Of a DNA stretch of 64,000 nucleotides, positions 21,014 through 30,114 are shown piece after piece. The notes below the pieces were generated by a model. That model searched no databases. It saw nothing but the letters and a program-made list of their open reading frames with translations, and was not told where the DNA came from. Origin of the DNA: Trypanosoma brucei gambiense DAL972 (Eukaryota; Euglenozoa; Kinetoplastea; Trypanosomatida; Trypanosomatidae); NCBI RefSeq assembly GCF_000210295.1, contig NC_026742.1:1835391-1899390 (forward strand). The letters run 5' to 3'. How positions within the stretch are numbered: the first letter of the stretch is position 1; every line of letters begins with the position of its first letter. The translations under genes and the position numbers were made by a program.

Positions 21014-21164
21014 CGTTGCAGGGTAACGGCAGCCCCTCTTTTGTCTGTTATTTCCTTTCCTCCCTTTTCCCCTTTCTTTATTTTTTGATCCCCCCCCCCT
21101 TGATTCCCAACTGGAAGGAGAGAAAGGGTTTCGTAACCCACACCTAATGCTGTGTTTGAACGGT

Positions 21165-21166
21165 CT
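21165..21166 (-). promoter_or_regulatory. Trans-splice acceptor for the lipase-fold gene
   Basis: Sense strand CCTTTTTTTCTCACAG; the 5' UTR of about 150 nt is purine-rich and contains a run of nine G near 21091-21099. The site excludes the upstream ATG at 21205. Confidence 0.65.
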
Positions 21167-21728
21167 GTGAGAAAAAAAGGAACGACTTTTGCACGATGAG
21201 TGCAATCACGTCGTGGCACCGCTTCCCTTTGCAACAAAGCATAGAAACGAGTTATCCGTTCCAATATTTAAAAACAAAAAGGAAGCGCATATGGGAGTTT
21301 GAAAAATACCTCAGGCGGTAGAGCAGTCCGGAAACCACAAAGCAAAAATAATAACAATAACAATAACAGAGTATCAAACGCGAAAAGAAAGGATTCCGTA
21401 ATAGGCATTAAACCTGCAATTTGAAGTGGTTGCTGCGAAGTAAAAACAATCGATAAAGAAAGGAACTGGTGGGTCGTGTAGGGGACCGGAAGGGGAGAGG
21501 GAAAAGCAGACAAATGGAAATGTTAAGCACCTTTTTCTTGAGGGTGAGACCTACTTTACATTCCATGGTAAATGATAGGGGCATACAAGAGAACCTTTTG
21601 CCGCCAGAAAAAAAAAAAAAAAGTGGCACGGCAGACCCTGATCACCACTTTGCCACGTAAAACAAACCAAATGAAACAATCAAGGGTACGTTACACGTAA
21701 ACCCACTTCACTTTACTCCCACAGTTGT

Positions 21729-21751
21729 AACCCTAACCCTAACCCACACCC
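21729..21751 (-). repeat. Short interstitial telomere-like repeat, G-quadruplex motif
   Basis: The + strand reads AACCCTAACCCTAACCC (21729-21745), nearly three units of the trypanosome telomere repeat, then ACACCC. The sense transcript therefore carries four GGG runs separated by three-base loops (21731-21751), 95-115 nt downstream of the second SDR stop codon. Confidence 0.9.
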
Positions 21752-21845
21752 TCTAAGGGAATACATTTATATATTTATAAATATATGTTCTACCGCATTG
21801 ATGAAGTGAGAAGTCGCCTCTTCACGACGGGTTCGCCTCCAATCC

Positions 21846-23237
21846 CTATGCGGAATGGTCTTCCTTTGCGTTTAACGGAAGGCCAACAATGTCTTTGCCC
21901 CATTCCACAATGAGGTCCCCCTCCTTCACATCCCAAGCGTAGCGCAAGAGCCATGGATGTGTTTGGTTCATGCACTCAGCGAAGTAGGGGCTGACAAAGG
22001 CATTCGGATCTCCACCATGTGGTTCAACGGGCCGAAGTTCCTCCGCATCACACATGGCACAGTGCAGCGTTGTTTGGGCTCCATCTTCAGGGGACTTTAG
22101 GAAGAGCAAACACACGAGCTGGTACGCACAGGCCACAAAGCCACTAAAAACGAGGTCTCGCGAGAAGTTTGTGCCCACACAACCGGGATGAAGGCTGCAA
22201 ACAGCGATGCCGTGGTGCCGGGCAATGTGGTGAGCGTGATATATATTGAGCAGCTTACTGGTCCCATAACGGGCAAAGGCGTATAGGAGTGTAGACGACG
22301 TTAGTGCGCCAAGGGCGTTAGCCTCACCACTATTGAGTGCCTTCAGAGCCTCCAATAGGCGACCGTTAAGTTTACAATCAGCTGCTCCCCGGGAGAACAG
22401 CAAACGCAAGAATCCACCTTCATGTAACACCAGCTGTGGGTATCGGTGAGCCGCAGAGGAAACGTATACTACACGGCCCCTGCTTTGCTTCAATACGGGT
22501 ATAAGCAGCTCAGTTAAAAGCAGAGGGCCGAGAAAATTAACCGCCGTGTGAAACTCCAGTTGCGGATTGAACCGACTGAACTCCAGTCGTCGACGCATCA
22601 TACCAGCGTTGTTGACCAACACGTCAAGACGATCATAAGATGCCCTAAACCGGTCCACAAAACGACGTACACTACTGAAGTCATCACACTCGATGCAGAA
22701 CCTCCCGTCGACGATGACTGTGGAGGGCACCTCCCTATACTCTTGACCTTTCGTATCCTTAAGCCGTCGTTGCTCTGCCTTTTCCCTAATCCTCCCCGCG
22801 GTTATTTCGCTGAGTGACGCATCCCGACAGGTACATATCACGCGATACCCCTCTACTGCCAGTCCTACCGCAGTCCAGAACCCGATGCCGGAGTTCGTCC
22901 CCGTTACGATAGCAACGGGCCGCTCCTCATCCTTCATGTCCCGCGTCATGACAAACACGGAACGTGACTCATCCACTACAGAAGATGTTGGTTTGTCCAG
23001 ACTAACACTACTGCCTGTGCCTTTACAGCAACTCACTTCATCTCCTCGCCTTCGCGGCCTTGCTCTGTTACGCACACCGCTAGCCACCAACCGTTGTAGC
23101 ACAAGCCACACCGGCACTGCTACCACCAGAAATTGATTAGGCAAAAACGCAAATGAAGCAGCCGCCGCGCAAGCAGTACATAAAGCTCCCAACTCACTGT
23201 GGTAACCAGCCGGCACGAAACCCAACCCAACACCCAT
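21846..23237 (-). CDS. Second membrane-associated short-chain dehydrogenase/reductase
   Basis: A 463-residue SDR. A hydrophobic N-terminal stretch (about 17-50) should anchor it, followed by an Arg-rich linker (RARPRRRG). The catalytic domain begins with VAIVTGTNSGIG (112-119), then NNAG, YVSSAAHR with the catalytic Ser, and YGTSK with Tyr/Lys. CTCRD after strand 2 resembles the NADP-binding Arg position of retinol dehydrogenases. It is therefore likely an active NADP-dependent reductase of the retinol-dehydrogenase type with unknown substrate. An insertion of about 40 residues between the catalytic Ser and Tyr also occurs, at different length, in the paralogue at 17764-19044. The 3' UTR holds a telomere-like G-rich element. 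The likely splice AG is near 23352-23353. Confidence 0.9.
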   Translation of the reverse strand: MGVGLGFVPAGYHSELGALCTACAAAASFAFLPNQFLVVAVPVWLVLQRLVASGVRNRARPRRRGDEVSCCKGTGSSVSLDKPTSSVVDESRSVFVMTRDMKDEERPVAIVTGTNSGIGFWTAVGLAVEGYRVICTCRDASLSEITAGRIREKAEQRRLKDTKGQEYREVPSTVIVDGRFCIECDDFSSVRRFVDRFRASYDRLDVLVNNAGMMRRRLEFSRFNPQLEFHTAVNFLGPLLLTELLIPVLKQSRGRVVYVSSAAHRYPQLVLHEGGFLRLLFSRGAADCKLNGRLLEALKALNSGEANALGALTSSTLLYAFARYGTSKLLNIYHAHHIARHHGIAVCSLHPGCVGTNFSRDLVFSGFVACAYQLVCLLFLKSPEDGAQTTLHCAMCDAEELRPVEPHGGDPNAFVSPYFAECMNQTHPWLLRYAWDVKEGDLIVEWGKDIVGLPLNAKEDHSA

Positions 23238-24562
23238 TCCCTCTTCCCACTCTTCACCACTATTTGTTTTCCCCTACCCTATTCAATCGTTGAAACTTTA
23301 GCGTTTCTTTTGTCCTTTCCAGTAATTTCCCCCTTCGTAAATCACACTCCCTTAATTCCCCACAAATATATACATATTATGGAAGAAGATGTCAGTAAAG
23401 AGAGGAAACAAAAAAAAATCCGTTACAGTGTTATAAAGTTTGGCATTTCAAAAAATTGTGTTGCACAGACAAGAGGAGGCATCAAAGCAATTAAAATACG
23501 TGAGTGAATCATACAGCACGAGCATTGAATAAAAACAGAGATGTCTAGTTCACAAAACTTGATGATCGAATGAAGGCATCTGCGGCACAACAACGATGGA
23601 GCAAATTTTGCAGTTGAGCCGTCAAACATGGACATTCAAGTGCAGAAGCTGGGTGAGGGAAAAAGGGAAGGAAACGGAAGGGTTTGATGAAAGTAAAATA
23701 AAAAGAAAGTAAAAGCGATTAATCACAATCGCTTTAGTGCCTCCACATGAATTTGCAATACAAAGAATGTGTCATCATGTCCCTCCTCCTTCCTTCCCTT
23801 TATCAAATACACTGAAAAGGGTTTTGTCATAAGAGGGTTCCTCTGAGAGAGTTTAGTTAGCGCCATGCAGCTGCGGAAGTATCGGCAACCTCTACTCGCT
23901 TCACAGAACGTAACATCCAACCGTATTTTCACACACAAATGCGAGCACAAAACTCTGATTCTCCCCTCCCCTTTCCTTTCCCTCCTTCCACACAAACACA
24001 CACACACACATATATATAAATATAAATATAAATAAATAAATAAATATATATATATATATATGCAAATACCCTTGACACTCAACTCCCTTAGTTCCGTCCT
24101 CTTTGTTTCATTTCCCACTTAAGTTTATCTCTCCTTCCTTTTTTTTTTCGTTCGGTTCATCATCCGCACATATGGACAGGTTGAGTTGCGCGTCGCTAAA
24201 TCGTAAGCTCTTGCATAAAGCACAAAAAAAAACAAAACGCTGTGAGCTTAACAGGAAATAAACGAGTAACAACTCAGGGATCTATACAACTCAGCATATA
24301 ACAAGTTTTGAAAATATATATACTCCACAGCTCTCACCGTTGCAACCGGTTGGGTCCAAAGAAGAAAAAAAGTGAGAGGACACAGACAGAGAGAAAGCTA
24401 TAGAAAGAAAGGGAGAGATAGAGAGACCGTGTCTGTGGGAAAGTAAATTAAAGGTGAGGGAAGGGAAAAAAAAAAGAAACAAAACAAGTATGAGCGAACG
24501 ACATAAAACAAAACAAAACAAAACGCAGAACGATCACGTGAATATGGGAAGTACACACCAGC
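23238..24562 (-). other. Second SDR 5' UTR and YKT6 3' UTR
   Basis: A pyrimidine tract on the sense strand at about 23380-23420 marks the SDR splice region. The rest is probably YKT6 3' UTR, with CA/TA and TAAA-type repeats at 23990-24061 that read as AU-rich elements in the sense RNA. A 131-codon frame at 23723-24118 is mostly made of this repeat and is not supported as a gene. Confidence 0.6.
24010..24061 (-). repeat. AU-rich element in the YKT6 3' region
   Basis: Sense sequence contains consecutive ATTTA units (four overlapping) plus TATATTTATATTTATATA, including the UUAUUUAUU nonamer. It lies about 500 nt after the YKT6 stop. Confidence 0.75.
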
Positions 24563-25180
24563 TCACATGACGGTGCAACACCCAGAGTTTGTTTTCTTGG
24601 CTTGCTTGTAGAAGGTTTTGCTCGCCATTCCCAAATCCTCACTTTGTGCGACGAGGTCATCAATTTTCTGCCCGCGTTCAATAATCTGATCAATGGCGTT
24701 GTACATGATAACTTTGGTGTCTTCTATATCTCGTTTGATCTTCAGAATCTTATCCTGTTCTTCTGGTTTCTGGTATTTCTCCAAAGTTTCCGTCAAATGT
24801 GGCCAACTGAGGAAGTTATCTTCCTTCCCATCAACGAGGTCGTATTTGCCGCGAAATGTGGTTTGGAATTGCTGAACGAGATCACCAAGTAACGTAAATG
24901 CCACACGGGAGTTATATTCCACATCACTAATGGCTAAAGCAACCAACCCATCGAGTGTCGCATGAGCAAAGACAACATTGCCATTTTCTGTTATTTGTGT
25001 TTTAACACCTTTGGCCACGCGGTTCGATACGGTACGGGTGAGAAACACTATGAATTCCCTTGCGGAGTTCCGCTGGAAGAATCCAAATGAACTAACGTCG
25101 ATGGCCTGAGAGCATATGACGGGTTGCTTCTCCACACCACTTGGGTAGGGTTTTACAATTGCCAGGGAGTAAAGCTTCAT
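24563..25180 (-). CDS. YKT6: R-SNARE YKT6
   Basis: A 205-residue YKT6, close to the 198-200 residues of the family. YKT6 is a lipid-anchored R-SNARE acting in ER-Golgi, Golgi and endosomal/vacuolar fusion. It has an N-terminal longin domain (about 1-130, opening MKLYSLAIVKP), a SNARE helix (about 140-195) with the zero-layer Arg in IIERGQKIDDL, and a C-terminal CCTVM in which the last four residues form the CaaX prenylation box and the preceding Cys is the palmitoylation site. The frame extends 18 codons upstream, but the splice AG at 25213-25214 and the family start MKLYSL place the start at 25180, giving a 5' UTR of about 32 nt. Confidence 0.96.
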   Translation of the reverse strand: MKLYSLAIVKPYPSGVEKQPVICSQAIDVSSFGFFQRNSAREFIVFLTRTVSNRVAKGVKTQITENGNVVFAHATLDGLVALAISDVEYNSRVAFTLLGDLVQQFQTTFRGKYDLVDGKEDNFLSWPHLTETLEKYQKPEEQDKILKIKRDIEDTKVIMYNAIDQIIERGQKIDDLVAQSEDLGMASKTFYKQAKKTNSGCCTVM

Positions 25181-25212
25181 CGCAATGTTAATAATAAAAA
25201 CAAAATCAACAA

Positions 25213-25214
25213 CT
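25213..25214 (-). promoter_or_regulatory. Trans-splice acceptor for YKT6
   Basis: First AG after a sense-strand run of T at about 25250-25260 and a C/T-rich stretch; decides the start at 25180. Confidence 0.65.
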
Positions 25215-25803
25215 ACGACAATATATGTATGCACACCAAAGAAGGCAAACGAAAAAAAAAAATTCTTCTACCACAGACCTCTTCTTTTTGTTCCCCACTT
25301 TGTGCTCCTCCACTTCTCAGACGCCTATGTTTTTTTTTCTTTTTCTTTTATAGCAATTAGAACACAAAGTAGAAAAGAAGAGTTAAATACGCTTATATAT
25401 ACTTACGTATGTCACTTAAACGTAGCAGAGCTGCTGCCCACGTATAAATAATAAGTAAAGTAATACGTGAATTGTTAGAGCTGATTATATGTCATATTTA
25501 ACTCTCAGCTCCCGCCCTCCCCTTTTTTTCTTGCTTTTCTCTTGTGATATAATTGGTGATGGCGCCTTCTTTTTCCTTTTTTTCCTTCTCCCTTTCTGCT
25601 TTTGTTGTTGTTGTTGTTGTTGCTTTTATTGTCAATGCTGACCGAAATGGTCGGTTTTCAACTACCTTTCCTCCTTCCACGCGCGACACAAAAAGAAAGA
25701 AACTAAATTAAGGGAAAATATCAGTAACAATGATAATAATGATAATAATAGAATGAGAATGTAGGATAAGGCAACCAGGAAAGAAAAAGCGTATGTGAAC
25801 GCA

Positions 25804-25805
<2 letters not shown>

Positions 25806-25835
<30 letters not shown>
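25806..25835. repeat. TA microsatellite
   Basis: About 15 uninterrupted TA units. Similar tracts lie at 13803-13822, 29296-29313, 35177-35202, 37705-37732 and 54932-54952. Confidence 0.95.
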
Positions 25836-26799
25836 CGGTGATGTTTAATGATGAAGGAACTTAAGTAAGACGGGGGAGGAAAGGGGAGAAACAAACAAAT
25901 AATAAGAAAACAACAACAACAACAGCAACAACAAAAAAGAAAAGAAAGGTGCCACAATCTGCTTCCATTTTGTACTTAAAAGCGGAATGACTGTTTCTTT
26001 GTTCTTCCTTCTTTTTTTTTCCTTTTTTCAAGTGAACCAAAGCACAGACGCTCATAAATTATATTCCCATGCCTCTTCCCTTTTTCATCCATTACTCGCA
26101 ATTTACTTCGCACATCAAATCGCCGATACTTCCCCCTCCCTTTTTTTTTAATCCGGCTCTCCTTTTTTTTTAAAAAAATGAAGAGAAACATATGAGGTAT
26201 ATAACTTTTCAATAATAATAATAACAGTAACATAACAGCAATAACAACAAATGAGTCGTAAAACAGCTGCGAAGGAATGAAATGAAATGATGAGTAAGCC
26301 GAGCGGTCTCAAAGGAAACAATACGAAACTGAGCAACCACACGGAACACACGTCAAAAAAAAAACGAACTAAAAGGAAATTATAAAAAAAAGAGAGGGAG
26401 AGAGAGAGAGCGGGATCCAACCACATATGCCCACAAATAAAAATCCAGCAAAAAGAAAAAAAAACGGCCGAAAAGAAAAAAAAAGAAAAGAAGAACATGA
26501 AACTTTAAAAGGGGAAAATAGAGCAATCAACACACACATAAATATGTGTATTTATTTCAATATCCGTATATAAGACGTGACAAATGCTCGAGAGTAATGA
26601 TCTCATATCCCAGAACCACAATGACACCAAATAGTAATCAGAAAACGTCACCACCACCTCCATAAGGAGAAAGACACCAATACAATGTCATCAAACAAGT
26701 ACAAATATAAAAACAACTCCGAAAGAATGAATATTACTTTTCTTTTTTAAAAAAAGAAAAAAGAAAAAGGAACAAGGACAAGAGGTTTTATTGCTCCCA

Positions 26800-27744
26800 T
26801 TACGCGGAATTCAACTCCTCCCGCAGCATTTCACGACCCACAGGAGTGTACAAACTCAAATCCACGAGGAAGCGTTGTGCTAACGATATATCCACATCAT
26901 TTCCCGTAAAGCGTGCACTGACTTCCTTGCAATTGTCCGGGACGGAAAATACCGATGGATGCGGTTCCGCGGGGACAAAATTATAAAAGTCCAACGTGAC
27001 AGTTGTGTCCTGCATGAGGCGCTCAAGTTTGTCTTCGTATGGTCCTTCAGGGACTGCCACTTCATCAAAGAAAAGACCTCCAAAATACCGCCAGTTCGGA
27101 AGCGTCATGGGGCTTCCCGTCAATTCCTTCAATGCAGTCTGCCGCCGTCGTATTTGTACCCGCCATGGCACGGCATGAAATGTACCATTGCGAATAAAAT
27201 AATCCACCTCCTGCAATGGGCCCACACCACTTCGGCTATACCCCGTGTAGCGCCAAACCTTCACACCGCGGACGAGACTTGACTCCGCGTGCCTAACAAA
27301 CTCATCCGGAACTCCAAACCCCGTAAGGCCGCGGTTTAACGCAAACGAGCGACAGGAAATTCTCTCATCACCTCCCCTACCACTTTTCTTTTCGCTACTA
27401 TTGTTATTATTGTTGTTATTATTGTTGTTGTTATTTTTGTTGCCGCTGGCGGTGGTGGTGGTGATGGGCGCGATGCTTTCGAACACGAAACCGCGTCCCA
27501 GTTTACCATCTGCAACAAACGAGTACTGAAATCCCATAAAAAAGTTATCGACGCGCAACCTCTTGGATTCATTGGAGGCGTAAATGTTTCCACTCTGTGC
27601 TACGGGTGGGGAAGAAATGAAAGGAATTGTGGTACCGGTAGTGACGTAAAAGCTGGGAGGAAATGGCAACAACACGGCTGCAACCGAATCCAAACACGAA
27701 GCCAGCAGAAACACTTTTGCTACGAGCATAGCGGCTGGTATCAT
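26800..27744 (-). CDS. Predicted secreted or ER protein with an Asn run
   Basis: A 314-residue protein with an N-terminal signal peptide (MIPAAMLVAKVFLLASCLDS, hydrophobic core about 5-25), so it should enter the secretory pathway. No second membrane span is seen. Residues about 100-115 include 12 consecutive Asn coded by a triplet repeat. The C-terminal half has the order of short motifs VWRYTGYS, VDYFIRNGTFHAVPWRV, LDFYNFVP and FSVPDNC, which vaguely recalls a secreted domain found next to papain-like proteases in some protists; this is a weak analogy. There are sequons at NES, NSS and NGT. The frame extends 38 codons upstream across the pyrimidine tract; the first AG after it lies near 27783, so the ATG at 27744 is the start. 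Confidence 0.75.
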   Translation of the reverse strand: MIPAAMLVAKVFLLASCLDSVAAVLLPFPPSFYVTTGTTIPFISSPPVAQSGNIYASNESKRLRVDNFFMGFQYSFVADGKLGRGFVFESIAPITTTTASGNKNNNNNNNNNNNNSSEKKSGRGGDERISCRSFALNRGLTGFGVPDEFVRHAESSLVRGVKVWRYTGYSRSGVGPLQEVDYFIRNGTFHAVPWRVQIRRRQTALKELTGSPMTLPNWRYFGGLFFDEVAVPEGPYEDKLERLMQDTTVTLDFYNFVPAEPHPSVFSVPDNCKEVSARFTGNDVDISLAQRFLVDLSLYTPVGREMLREELNSA

Positions 27745-30114
27745 GAGGTGATAACCTTTTATGTCTTTCACTATATAAAACCTTGTGGTGTGACAAAACC
27801 GAAGGGGGAGGGAGGAAAAAGAAAAAAACACACACACAAATAACAGAAAATGAATCAAATAAAACGAGTTAAAAGACAGACAAAAGTCTCCATAAAATAA
27901 ACAGCGGCCTTGTGACCGTCACGTACCCCATGGAATTTAACAACAAATGCGTTATGCGAAGAGAATACGGAATAAAAATGTTGGCCGGGCGTGGCTGCGG
28001 GGAACCACACGTATAAATATGAACAGATCTATATATATATATATATATAGATATATATATAGATAGATATAGATATAGATATAGAGATGCGTGTATGGAA
28101 TGAAAATGGAAAAAAGCAAAAACTTGGCAACTGTTGTAAGACGTGTAATCGATGTATTGGCGAGTGGGTGGGGGTATATGCGTGTGTGGGAGGGGAGGGC
28201 GATCCTGCCACTATATAAAAAAAAGAAACAAAAAAAAAAGGGAACAAAACAAAACAAAGTTGGAAAAGCAGGAAACAAATGGAAGGATAAATAAATTTAT
28301 CAGCTTGTTTGTTTTGGGTTTGGTTTGTTAAACCTCATCATGCATTTCTACCAGCCATACACACATACACACACACACAAACACCGCCAACACACCTTGC
28401 AAGTCCTCTGTGCACATTTCATATATATATATTATCCAACACACAAATGCACAAACGACAAAGAGAGTGTAACCAAATTTGCAATGCGTAAAAAAAAAAA
28501 AATACTTCCCCTTGATTCCTTGCGTTTTTTATTCCTTCTTATTTCTTTTCCTATAATTCCGCTTTCTTTTGCATATCCCATTAGGTTTTTTTTTCTGTTT
28601 GTATTCCAATTACGCCACTACTCTTTCCTCCTTTACCTTCACCTTTCTGTTCGTTTCTTTTCTTTTCTTTTTCTTTTTCTCTTTTTTTCTCTTTCTCTTT
28701 ATCTCTTTTCCTCTACCTCCTCCCGCAACCAGCCTTTGAAGAAATATTAAAACAACCAAACAAAATACCGTAAACAAGAAAAATAAAAAAAAAAGAAACA
28801 AACAAAAAGGTGAAGGTACAGGCAAAGAAAAGAAAGAAGTGGAATTGGGAGTAATCATGATGATGATTATGTGTTGTGAGCCATAAGCCATGAAGCCGAA
28901 CTCCAACAACAAATACAAAAGTAAAAAGGAAAAATGAAAGTGAAAGAGTGAAGGTCAGAAATTGGAACATCAGCAGTAACAAATAAAGAGAAAAGGAAAC
29001 CACAAGGTTTCATATCACATGTAAAAAAAAAAAGAAAAAAAACTAGTAGAATCAGAGAACAACAACAACAAAAAAAGGAAAAGAAACTCCTTCACCATCG
29101 AAGGGAGAGGGAAAAAAGAAAATGAAAAAAAAAAGAGAAACAGAGAAAGAAATAAAGAAATAAAGGAGGAAATCCCTTCCCCTTCTCCTTCTCATCCTTC
29201 CCTTTCCCTTTCTTTTTCTTTTTCTTTTTCTTTTTCCCTCTCATTCATTCATCATCTTTTTCAAAACAAACACAAAATGCAACCAAAGCAAATACATATA
29301 TATATATATATATTACACAATCACACCTATGCACAAATACAAACACCTGGCATGTAATGCAACAGGCAATTTATGTTTTTTTTATTTATTTTTTTTTGTT
29401 CTTCCTCTTCTCGCCTTCTTTCTTTTTTTTTTTCTCTTCTCCCTTCGTATATATCACGCTCCGTTGTTCATCATTGATTCCCTCACCGCCAAATTACATA
29501 AAAACACAAAACCGAAACGCCCCGTTAGTCGCGTGGTTTCAAGGGATGGTTACAGTTACTGCAGTAAATTCGAGTCACAATGTAGAGGTGTTGGAACAAA
29601 GCGTAAAACAGAAAGAAAAAAAAAACAAAGTCAAATGAACAAACAAATAAAGAAAAGAAGAAACGAACTTTAAAAAAAAAAAAAATCACGCCCTCCATGT
29701 ACAAACAAGGGGCCAAGAATCAAAGGAAGTGGTCACAACTACGACAACACATCTATCTTTATCCTTTCCCCCTCATTCTGTGCAGGATATGCACTGACAG
29801 GAGAAAAGAGGGAATATTTTTTTTAATAAAAAAAAAGAAAGAAGAGAGTGAAGAATGTGGAGGGGAAAGGGAAGAGCTGAAGGATGAAGATTTTAAAAAA
29901 AAAAAAAAGGGCACCAACCAACTAACAGCGAGCGCCTTTGAACCTTCCTCCCACAATTTCCCACCGTTTTTTTTCTGTTCCCTTCCCATTTTTTTTATTA
30001 AAAAAAAACTCCCTATTTGTCTTTTATCGCGTATGGTTTGGTTGCGGTTGGTGTCGATAGTAGCGTCGACAAATATAAATAAACAAATATATATATATAT
30101 ATTTTTATATACTG
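27745..30114 (-). other. 2.4-kb gap, probably 3' UTR of the phosphatase-like gene
   Basis: Contains the pyrimidine tract of the secreted-protein gene (about 27795-27830), TA/GATA repeats at 28028-28090, a TA tract at 29296-29313, long A- and T-rich runs and several poly-purine stretches. No gene supported; all frames are rich in Phe/Lys/Ser from simple sequence. Confidence 0.6.
28028..28090. repeat. TA/GATA compound repeat
   Basis: Uninterrupted TA units followed by ATAGAT and AGATAT units over about 60 bp. Confidence 0.9.

Larger units (their letters stand above)
21014..21845 (-). other. Lipase-fold gene 5' UTR and second SDR 3' UTR
   Basis: Contains the splice acceptor at 21165, A-rich tracts, and a telomere-like repeat with G-quadruplex pattern at 21729-21751. 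No gene seen. Confidence 0.65.
25181..26799 (-). other. 1.6-kb gap: YKT6 5' UTR and 3' UTR of the secreted-protein gene
   Basis: AT-rich simple sequence, including a 30-bp TA tract at 25806-25835, GTT and ATT triplet repeats, and A or T runs. All frames here are low-complexity. No gene seen. Confidence 0.6.

Noticed and set aside
21014..21205. N-terminal extension of the lipase-fold protein from the ATG at 21205
   Set aside because: The acceptor AG at 21165-21166 lies inside it, and the extension is low-complexity Gly/Lys/Arg from purine-rich leader sequence.
23723..24118. 131-codon minus-strand frame between the second SDR and YKT6
   Set aside because: Its middle is a Tyr/Ile/Leu run made by the TA/TAAA repeat; no splice tract or family signal supports it.
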